A DNA stretch of 64,000 nucleotides from UBA1794 sp050946375 (lineage in GTDB: Bacteria > Bacteroidota > Bacteroidia > Bacteroidales > Bacteroidaceae). The notes under the pieces are model-generated. The model made no database searches. It saw only the letters and a program-made list of their open reading frames with translations, and had not been told where the DNA came from. The stretch lies in NCBI GenBank assembly GCA_050946375.1, contig JBMNUT010000012.1, positions 28,720 to 92,719 on the forward strand, in the 5' to 3' direction. This document shows positions 58,079 through 64,000 of this stretch, one piece after another. Within the stretch, counting starts at the first letter, position 1; each line of letters starts with the position of its first letter. Both the position numbers and the translations under genes were made by a program.

Positions 58079-59065
58079 ATGGAAAAGAAAAGAACCATAA
58101 ATTTGAGTCTGGCGTTGCTCACCGTAGTAGTCGTAGTGTTGCTGGTGGCATGGGCAGGCTTCTTCCTTTTGGGGCGTAAGGCCGAGGTGATTCAAGGTGA
58201 AGTGGAAGTGACCGAGTACCGGGTATCGGCAAAAGTTCCCGGTCGGGTGCTGAAGTTTTATGTGCACGAAGGGGATAAAGTAGCCGCGGGCGATACGCTT
58301 TGTGTCTTGGACGTGCCCGATCTGGAAGCAAAGTTGCAGCAGGCTGAGGCCGCTCGTGCCGCAGCTTCGGCGCAAGACCGGAAAGCAATTCACGGAACCC
58401 GCGAGGAACAGTTGCAGGCGGCTTACGAAGTCTGGCAAAAGGCGAAGGCCGGGGCGGAAGTGGCCCAGAAGTCCTACACAAGAGTGAAGAACTTGTTTGA
58501 TCAAGGCGTAGTGGCCGAGCAGAAAAAGGACGAGGCAGCCGCCCAGTGCGCTGCCGCCGTGGCCACAGAGCGCGCAGCCCGTTCGCAATACGAGATGGCG
58601 CGCAACGGCGCGCAGCGGGAGGATAAGGAAGCGGCAAAGGCTCTTGTCGAAAAGGCGCAAGGCGCTGTGGCAGAGGTGCAGTCCTATTTGAAAGAAGCCG
58701 TCCTGTTGGCACAAACAGCGGGGGAGATTTCGGAAATCTACCCGCACTTGGGCGAATTAGTCGGCTCCGGCGCGCCCATAATGAGTGTTGCTGTGACGAA
58801 TGACCTGTGGGTTACGTTTCAAATGCGGGAAGATATGCTCAACAGCCTGCGGGTAGGTCAGCAATGTACCGGCGTTGTTCCCGCTTTGGGAGGCGCGGAG
58901 CTGCCGTTGCGGGTCACTTATATGAAGGACTTGGGCAGTTTTGCGGCCTGGAAGGCTACCAAAGCTACGGGCGACTTCGACTTGAAGACATTTGAAGTAA
59001 AGGCTGTTCCGCAAACTCCCGTAGAAGGGCTGAAAGCGGGGATGACCGTTTTGTTGAAGCAGTGA
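58079..59065 (+). CDS. HlyD-family membrane-fusion (adaptor) protein
   Basis: 328 residues. One N-terminal membrane anchor (residues about 10-30, LALLTVVVVVLLVAWAGFFLL) is followed by a biotinyl-lipoyl domain (VSAKVPGRVLKFYVHEGDKVAAGDTLCVLD), a long alpha hairpin (about 75-200, Ala/Lys/Glu-rich) and a beta-barrel domain (LWVTFQMREDMLNSLRVGQ). It links the inner-membrane permeases to the TolC channel. The stop overlaps the start of the first permease gene (GTG at 59062). Confidence 0.92.
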   Translation: MEKKRTINLSLALLTVVVVVLLVAWAGFFLLGRKAEVIQGEVEVTEYRVSAKVPGRVLKFYVHEGDKVAAGDTLCVLDVPDLEAKLQQAEAARAAASAQDRKAIHGTREEQLQAAYEVWQKAKAGAEVAQKSYTRVKNLFDQGVVAEQKKDEAAAQCAAAVATERAARSQYEMARNGAQREDKEAAKALVEKAQGAVAEVQSYLKEAVLLAQTAGEISEIYPHLGELVGSGAPIMSVAVTNDLWVTFQMREDMLNSLRVGQQCTGVVPALGGAELPLRVTYMKDLGSFAAWKATKATGDFDLKTFEVKAVPQTPVEGLKAGMTVLLKQ

Positions 59066-60249
59066 GCATCCGTAGGGAAATATCCTGGTCTTCGGCTTTG
59101 CGGGCACTACTGATTCGGGAGTTGCGCCGCATGAAGCGTCAGCCGCTGTACGTGTTTTGTATGGTGGTGGCGCCGCTTTTCTGTCTTTTCTTCTTTACTT
59201 CTCTGATGAGCGAGGACCTTCCGGAGCGATTGCCCGTAGGTCTGGTCGATTGCGACGGGTCGTCGGTATCGCGCACCATAGCGCGCAATCTCGATGCCTT
59301 TCCCCAACTTGACGTAAAGTATCGTTATCCAGATGCCCACGCCGCACGTAAGGCGATGCAGCGCGGGGAGATTTACGGCTATTACTACCTGCCCGATGGC
59401 CTGGCACGCGAGGCTGTGGGCGGAAGGCGACCTACGGTGTCTTTCTACATGAACTACTCTTTTCTGATAGTGGGCTCGCTTATTTATCGGGACATGCGCA
59501 CAATGAGCGAACTGGCCGGGGCTTCGGTCGGACTGCAGATCCTGTTGGCACGGGGAGCTACGGAGAATCAGGCGATGGCCCTGCTGCAACCGATTGTAAT
59601 CGAGACGCATCCTTTGCATAATCCCTGGCTCAATTATGCGATTTACCTGTGCAATACTTTGGTTCCCGGCATATTTGGCCTGCTGATTACCATGATGACC
59701 GTCTACACCATAGGGAATGAAATCAAGGACGGCACTGCCCGCGACTGGCTGAAGCAGGGCGGTCGCTCGATGCCCCTTGCCCTCTTCGGGAAACTGCTGC
59801 CCCATACGGCAGTCTATTTCCTGGTGGGTTGCCTGATCGATGCCTACCTCTATGGTTATTTGGGCTATCCCTGCAACGGCGGCGTGGCGGGGATGCTGTT
59901 CATCACCGCTCTGTTTATTCTGGCTTGCCAGGGCTTGGGTGTTGTCATGGTTGCCATTATTCCGTCCTTGCGGCTTGCCCTTAGCTGGGCTTCCCTGTGG
60001 GGAGTGGTCGCATTCTCTATTTCCGGATTCAGTTTTCCGGTAATGGCGATGCATCCTACGCTTCAGGGTTTGGCCTGGTTGTTCCCGTTGCGTCATTATT
60101 TCCTGCTGTACGTAAACCACGCCCTCAACGGGTATGCGCCGGTTTATGCGTGGGTCAATTATGCGGCTCTTGCCGTATTTGCCCTGTTGCCATTGTGCTT
60201 CTTGCCGCGGCTCAAGCGGGAATTGATTTACATGCGCTATATACAGTGA
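59062..60249 (+). CDS. ABC-2 type permease, first of pair
   Basis: 395 residues from GTG 59062, overlapping the previous stop by 4 nt, so translation is coupled. One N-terminal helix (LYVFCMVVAPLFCLFFFTSLM) is followed by a large extracytoplasmic domain (about 45-180) and five helices near the C terminus (GIFGLLITMMTVYTIGNEIKDGTARDWL, AGMLFITALFILACQG and others), the YhhJ/DrrB-like layout. It would move a substrate through the TolC channel. No ATPase gene is found in the operon. Confidence 0.88.
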   Translation: MSIRREISWSSALRALLIRELRRMKRQPLYVFCMVVAPLFCLFFFTSLMSEDLPERLPVGLVDCDGSSVSRTIARNLDAFPQLDVKYRYPDAHAARKAMQRGEIYGYYYLPDGLAREAVGGRRPTVSFYMNYSFLIVGSLIYRDMRTMSELAGASVGLQILLARGATENQAMALLQPIVIETHPLHNPWLNYAIYLCNTLVPGIFGLLITMMTVYTIGNEIKDGTARDWLKQGGRSMPLALFGKLLPHTAVYFLVGCLIDAYLYGYLGYPCNGGVAGMLFITALFILACQGLGVVMVAIIPSLRLALSWASLWGVVAFSISGFSFPVMAMHPTLQGLAWLFPLRHYFLLYVNHALNGYAPVYAWVNYAALAVFALLPLCFLPRLKRELIYMRYIQ

Positions 60250-60274
60250 GCAAAGTTTAAGTTGTCTGGTTGAA

Positions 60275-61525
60275 ATGGGAAAGATAGATTTCAAGTTACG
60301 CTCGGCCCTGCATTCCTTATTATATGTATGGTGGCAGGAAATGAAGCTCTCGGTGCGCGACCAGGGGATGCTCATTTTCTTCTACCTATTCCCGCTTTTC
60401 TATCCGCTGCTGTATGCTTTCATTTACAACGAGGAGACGGTGCACGAAGTGCCCGCCGTGGCACTCGACGAGTCGCATTCCGCATTGAGCCGTGAGTTCC
60501 TGCGCGAGATGGACGGAACGCCTGCGGTACATTTCGTAGCCTATGCCGCCGATATGGAAGAGGCCAGAGCTGTTTTGCGCGAACAGGGCGCATACGGAAT
60601 CGTGCGCATACCGGCTTCGTTTGCTTCCGACCTGGCGCAGCGGTCGCAGACCCGCGTCTTTCTCTATTGCGATATGAGCGGTTTGCTGTACTACAAGTCG
60701 TTGCTGATGTCGGCCACGGATGTTTCTCTGGAAATGAATGCCGATATCCGCATAGCCGCCAGCGGCAACACGACGGACGAGCAGGACGAAACGACAGCGC
60801 AGCCCATTGCTTACCGCGATGTGCCCCTGTTTAATTCGACGGCGGGCTTCGCCGCTTTCCTGATTCCGGCCGTACTTATGCTGGTGCTCCAGCAGATTAT
60901 GCTGCTCGGCGTAGGCCTTTCGGTGGGAACGGCAAGGGAAATGAACCGTTTCCGCGACTTTGTTCCCATGACGCGCTATCATCGCAGCGTTTTACCCCTT
61001 GTTTTCGGCAAAGCCCTTTGCTATTTTCTCATAACCCTTGCCTCTTCGGCCTATGTGCTGTGCGTGGTGCCGCAAATATTCCGCCTGAATCGGCTGGCGG
61101 CGCCGGGCGATTTGCTGGCGTTCGTAGTCCCTTATCTGCTGGCTTGCGTCTTTTTTGCCATGACGTGCAGCGTTTTTGTCAAACGCCGCGAGAATTGCAT
61201 GCCCGTCTTCGTTTTTTCGTCGCTTCCCCTGCTCTTTATCAGCGGAATCTCCTGGCCGGGAACTTCCATCCCGGAGGGTTGGCGATGGTTCTCTTGCCTC
61301 TTTCCGTCGACATTCGGCATCAATGGCTATGTGCGTCTCAACACGATGGGCGCTTCCCTGTATGACGTGCTGCCCGAATACCGGGCTCTGTGGATACAGG
61401 CCGGCGTGTATTTCCTGACCACGTGCCTCGTCTACAAGTGGAACCTTCTCTTGGCGCGTTCCCACGTGCGGGAACGCTATCGGCAGTTGCGTTCGCACTT
61501 CGTCCTGCGCAGCGAGAAGCGCTGA
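60275..61525 (+). CDS. ABC-2 type permease, second of pair
   Basis: 416 residues with the same domain plan as the preceding gene: an N-terminal helix (MLIFFYLFPLFYPLLYAFIY), a large extracytoplasmic domain with SGLLYYKSLLMSATDVSLE, then five helices (AFLIPAVLMLVLQQIMLLGVGLSVGTAREMN, SCVFVKRRENCMPVFVFSSLPLLFISGISWP). The C-terminal tail is basic (RYRQLRSHFVLRSEKR). Together the two form a permease heterodimer; the energising ATPase must come from another locus or be absent. Confidence 0.88.
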   Translation: MGKIDFKLRSALHSLLYVWWQEMKLSVRDQGMLIFFYLFPLFYPLLYAFIYNEETVHEVPAVALDESHSALSREFLREMDGTPAVHFVAYAADMEEARAVLREQGAYGIVRIPASFASDLAQRSQTRVFLYCDMSGLLYYKSLLMSATDVSLEMNADIRIAASGNTTDEQDETTAQPIAYRDVPLFNSTAGFAAFLIPAVLMLVLQQIMLLGVGLSVGTAREMNRFRDFVPMTRYHRSVLPLVFGKALCYFLITLASSAYVLCVVPQIFRLNRLAAPGDLLAFVVPYLLACVFFAMTCSVFVKRRENCMPVFVFSSLPLLFISGISWPGTSIPEGWRWFSCLFPSTFGINGYVRLNTMGASLYDVLPEYRALWIQAGVYFLTTCLVYKWNLLLARSHVRERYRQLRSHFVLRSEKR

Positions 61526-61588
61526 AAGCGGCGGCACTTTTTTCGATTTGTGCTGCCGCTTTCGGGTAAAAGTGCCGTAACTTTTTGC
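61525..61588. repeat. palindromic repeat units, three in a row
   Basis: AAAGCGGCGGCACTTTTTTC, TTGTGCTGCCGCTTTC and AAAAGTGCCGTAACTTTTT follow one another after the permease stop codon. Confidence 0.65.
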
Positions 61589-61649
61589 ATCGTGCGGCAG
61601 GGCTATATTCCGTAAAAAGAGTCTCATTTAGAAAAAGCTGTGCCTCCCG

Positions 61650-61682
61650 TTTGGAAATAATAGGGAGAAATGTCTATATTTG
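61650..61682 (+). promoter_or_regulatory. promoter of the mannose-1-phosphate guanylyltransferase gene
   Basis: TTTG (61650-61653), 21-nt spacer, TATATTTG (61675-61682). Transcription would start near 61688, which excludes an in-frame start at 61670 and sets the start at ATG 61724. Confidence 0.75.
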
Positions 61683-61723
61683 TAAGCAATGATAAACAAA
61701 AAATAGCTTACATTGACGACGAT

Positions 61724-62770
61724 ATGAACAATCATTTGGTGATTATGGCAGGCGGAATCGGTAGCCGGTTCTGGCCGATGAGCACGCCGGAGTGTCCGAA
61801 ACAGTTTATCGACGTGCTGGGGTGCGGCCGTACCCTCTTGCAGCTGACGGTCGACCGCTTCCGTGGAATCTGCGATCCGGAGCATATCTGGGTGGTGACC
61901 TCAGCGCGTTATGCGGACATCGTGCACAACCAGCTCCCGGAAGTGCCGGAAGAAAATATCCTGAAAGAGCCTTGTATGCGCAATACAGCCCCGTGCGTGG
62001 CCTATGTGTCGTGGAAAATCCTGCAAAGGGACGCCACGGCAAACATCGTGGTTGCCGCTTCGGACCACGTGGTGATGGACGTGCCCGAATTTCAACGGGT
62101 CATCAAGGGCGCACTCGCCTTCACGGCCGATAAGGACTGCATCCTGACGCTCGGAATGAAGCCGACCCGTCCGGAAACGGGCTATGGCTACATCGAGGCT
62201 GGCGAGGAGACGGCGGCTGGCGAGGAGATACGCAGCGTGCGAGCGTTCCGCGAGAAACCGGACTTGGCTACGGCGCAGTCTTACGTAAAGCAGAGCCGCT
62301 TCTTCTGGAACTCCGGCATTTTCATCTGGAGGGCCGATACGATTGTGGCAGCCATGCGCCGTTATCAGCCGGAGATTGCTGCGGTGATGGACCGGATGGC
62401 CCCTTCTTTTTATACGAGCGGCGAGCAGGCGGCGGTAGACAGCCTCTATGCTGAATGCCCGAGCATATCGGTTGACTACGCCATACTGGAGAAGTCGGAC
62501 AAAATCTATGTCTTTCCGGCTTCGTTCGGCTGGAGTGATTTGGGAACGTGGGGCTCTCTGCACGAAAAGTTAGGCGGAGATGAGCAGAACAATGTGGTTG
62601 TCGGCCAGGAGGTGAAGCTCTTCGAGACAAAGAACTGCATCGTACACGTATCCGAGGAGCGCCGTGTGGTGATTCAGGGCCTGGACGGCTACATCGTGGC
62701 GGAGAAGAACGATACGTTGCTTATATGTAAACTTTCGGAGGAACAGCGCATCAAGGAATTCTCCAAGTAA
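61724..62770 (+). CDS. manC: mannose-1-phosphate guanylyltransferase
   Basis: 348 residues from ATG 61724, set by the promoter at 61650-61682. Nucleotidyltransferase signature LVIMAGGIGSRFWPMSTPECPKQF at the start, then LKEPCMRNTAPCVAYV and GYGYIEAGEE, FWNSGIFIWRADTI and PASFGWSDLGTWGSL in the late sugar-binding part. It makes GDP-mannose from GTP and mannose-1-phosphate for surface glycans and fucose. The C-terminal isomerase domain of long ManC proteins is absent. Confidence 0.93.
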   Translation: MNNHLVIMAGGIGSRFWPMSTPECPKQFIDVLGCGRTLLQLTVDRFRGICDPEHIWVVTSARYADIVHNQLPEVPEENILKEPCMRNTAPCVAYVSWKILQRDATANIVVAASDHVVMDVPEFQRVIKGALAFTADKDCILTLGMKPTRPETGYGYIEAGEETAAGEEIRSVRAFREKPDLATAQSYVKQSRFFWNSGIFIWRADTIVAAMRRYQPEIAAVMDRMAPSFYTSGEQAAVDSLYAECPSISVDYAILEKSDKIYVFPASFGWSDLGTWGSLHEKLGGDEQNNVVVGQEVKLFETKNCIVHVSEERRVVIQGLDGYIVAEKNDTLLICKLSEEQRIKEFSK

Positions 62771-62779
62771 TTTGAGCTT

Positions 62780-64000
62780 ATGGTTGTAACCCTTCTTATT
62801 CTTTTCGTAGCGGCGGTTTTCTTCGTCAAAGGCTGGCTTCGCTCGGATGTGGTGGCGTTGTGCTCGCTGGCGGCTCTTCTGCTGACGGGTATCCTCACGC
62901 CGGAGGAGGCTTTGGCTGGCTTCTCCAACACGGTAGTCATCATGATGGTGGCCTTATTCGTAGTGGGAGGCGCTGTTTTCCAGACAGGCCTGGCCAAGAT
63001 GATGAGCAGCAAGATGCTGAAACTGGCCGGAAACAATGAGTTCAGGCTGTATCTTCTGGTCATGTTGGGCACGGGGCTGATTGGTGCCTTCGTGAGCAAT
63101 ACGGGCACAGTGGCCCTGATGTTGCCCATAGTGGTAAGCCTTGCGGCCAGCGCGGGGGTGAATTCTTCCCGACTGCTGATGCCTCTGGCGTTTGCCAGCA
63201 GCATGGGCGGCATGATGACGCTCATCGGTACGCCGCCCAACCTCGTCATTGCCGAAGCGCTGGAGCATGCCGGATACGACAGCCTTACGTTTTTCTCTTT
63301 TACTCCGGTGGGCATTGTCTGTCTGTTGGTGGGCATTGTGGTACTTTATCCGCTGACCCGTTGGTTTCTGTCGAAGAAAAAGGACGACAGCAGGGGAGGA
63401 AAGCATAAAAACAAGTCGCTGAAGGAACTGGCCACGGAGTACGGACTTGACCGCGACTTGTGGATATTGAAAATAAGTGAAGGCTCTTCGGCCGTGGGAC
63501 GCGCCATTCCGGAACTCGACGTGCAGCGCCGTTACGGATTGTCGGTGCTGGAAGTGCGCAGAATCGGGACGGATTTGCGGGCGGCCTTGTTGAAGTCGGT
63601 CTATCAGGAAATCGCTTCTTCCAATACGCGCCTGCAAGTGGGGGATATCCTTTACGTAAACGGCAGCGCGGAGCAGGTGAAGAAGTTCTCCGGCGAGATG
63701 AAGCTGGAGGTTCTTTCCGATAAAAATGCGCATAAGGGGGGCGTCCAGCGGGCCGAACTCAGTCTGGGATTCTACAATATTGGTATGGCTGAGTTGCTTC
63801 TGATGCAGACCTCCCGGCTTCAGAACTGTACGGTGCGCGATTCGCGCTTCCGCGAAAAGTATGGCGTCAACGTGCTGGGCGTGCAGCACAAGCAGGAGTA
63901 TTTGCTGGAGAACCTGGCCGATGTGAAGCTGCATGCGGGCGACCGGGTGCTGGTGCAAGGTTCTTGGGAGCATATTGCCCGCCTGACGGAAGAGCAGGGT
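62780..64000 (+). CDS. SLC13 family permease with RCK (TrkA-C) domains; 3' end beyond window
   Basis: 407 codons are visible and the frame is open to the window end. Start ATG 62780, 9 nt after the manC stop codon. Hydrophobic helices alternate with family motifs: FVSNTGTVALMLPIVV and SMGGMMTLIGTPPNLVIAE (the N-T-G and G-T-P-P-N motifs of divalent-anion:sodium symporters). After about residue 205 come two soluble TrkA_C-like domains, ISEGSSAVGRAIPELDVQR ... ILYVNGSAEQVKKF and LQNCTVRDSRFREKYGVNV ... DRVLVQGSWEHI, inserted between the two membrane halves. It may take up dicarboxylates or sulfate. The second membrane half is not visible. Confidence 0.9.
   Translation, partial: MVVTLLILFVAAVFFVKGWLRSDVVALCSLAALLLTGILTPEEALAGFSNTVVIMMVALFVVGGAVFQTGLAKMMSSKMLKLAGNNEFRLYLLVMLGTGLIGAFVSNTGTVALMLPIVVSLAASAGVNSSRLLMPLAFASSMGGMMTLIGTPPNLVIAEALEHAGYDSLTFFSFTPVGIVCLLVGIVVLYPLTRWFLSKKKDDSRGGKHKNKSLKELATEYGLDRDLWILKISEGSSAVGRAIPELDVQRRYGLSVLEVRRIGTDLRAALLKSVYQEIASSNTRLQVGDILYVNGSAEQVKKFSGEMKLEVLSDKNAHKGGVQRAELSLGFYNIGMAELLLMQTSRLQNCTVRDSRFREKYGVNVLGVQHKQEYLLENLADVKLHAGDRVLVQGSWEHIARLTEEQG

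Noticed and set aside
1499..61588. CRISPR array for the ~22-bp repeats
   Set aside because: The units vary and directly abut each other; there are no constant repeats with unique spacers and no cas genes in the window.
61670..61723. Earlier in-frame start for mannose-1-phosphate guanylyltransferase
   Set aside because: It would lie over the -7 box and before the expected transcription start; the conserved MAGGIGSR motif begins near ATG 61724.

Overview
The window looks like chromosomal DNA from a Bacteroidales bacterium, most likely Bacteroidaceae. The signs are a TonB-dependent receptor/DUF4374/PepSY operon, DUF4295, DUF4923 and DUF349 proteins, 'S-D-D' type lipoprotein signals, GH127/GH146-type arabinofuranosidases, and many upstream regions carrying the Bacteroidetes promoter signature TTTG-N19-21-TAnnTTTG. 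Overall base composition is moderate to high in GC for the family, with one clearly AT-richer island near 39.0-39.7 kb.

Layout. 1-4.3 kb: a xenosiderophore-uptake-like operon (TonB receptor, DUF4374 lipoprotein, PepSY membrane protein). 4.3-8.9 kb: a methyltransferase bracketed by a 142-bp direct repeat, a class A penicillin-binding protein and two identical tRNA-Arg(ACG) genes. 9.0-19.8 kb, minus strand: ung-asnA, an MCE protein and a cell-wall amidase, ogt, a secreted S28/S37-type peptidase, a DUF349 protein, and rsmA-mgtE. 19.8-29.8 kb: two membrane proteins, a Gfo/Idh/MocA oxidoreductase, a GH127 beta-L-arabinofuranosidase, an S9 peptidase, a phosphate-selective-type porin with a Pho-box-like array, and a CinA-C amidase. 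29.9-30.6 kb: rpmB-rpmG-DUF4295. 30.9-35.9 kb, minus: an alanine-rich repeat protein, then a three-gene phosphorelay operon (unknown protein, hybrid kinase with Hpt, NtrC-type regulator). 36.0-40.5 kb: clpB, a structured small-RNA gene with its own promoter and terminator, a degraded phage tail fragment, and guaD. 40.5-48.7 kb, minus: a GH146-like arabinofuranosidase with FIVAR repeats, nrdG-nrdD and dnaA. 49.4-54.1 kb: iorA-iorB-paaK, a hypothetical gene and a broken TlpA-like gene. 54.2-64.0 kb: a DUF4923 lipoprotein, an MFS transporter, a TolC-HlyD-permease-permease export operon, mannose-1-phosphate guanylyltransferase, and an SLC13/RCK transporter that runs off the end.

The most unusual signal is not a gene. 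It is a family of degenerate ~22-bp units of the form AAAAGTnCnGCnnCTTTT followed by CCGG-like joints, in runs of two to four, present in most gaps of the window. It also occurs inside two reading frames, where it is translated. Some units overlap promoters or terminators. The second item worth attention is the structured RNA downstream of clpB, with a phage tape-measure remnant directly behind it.
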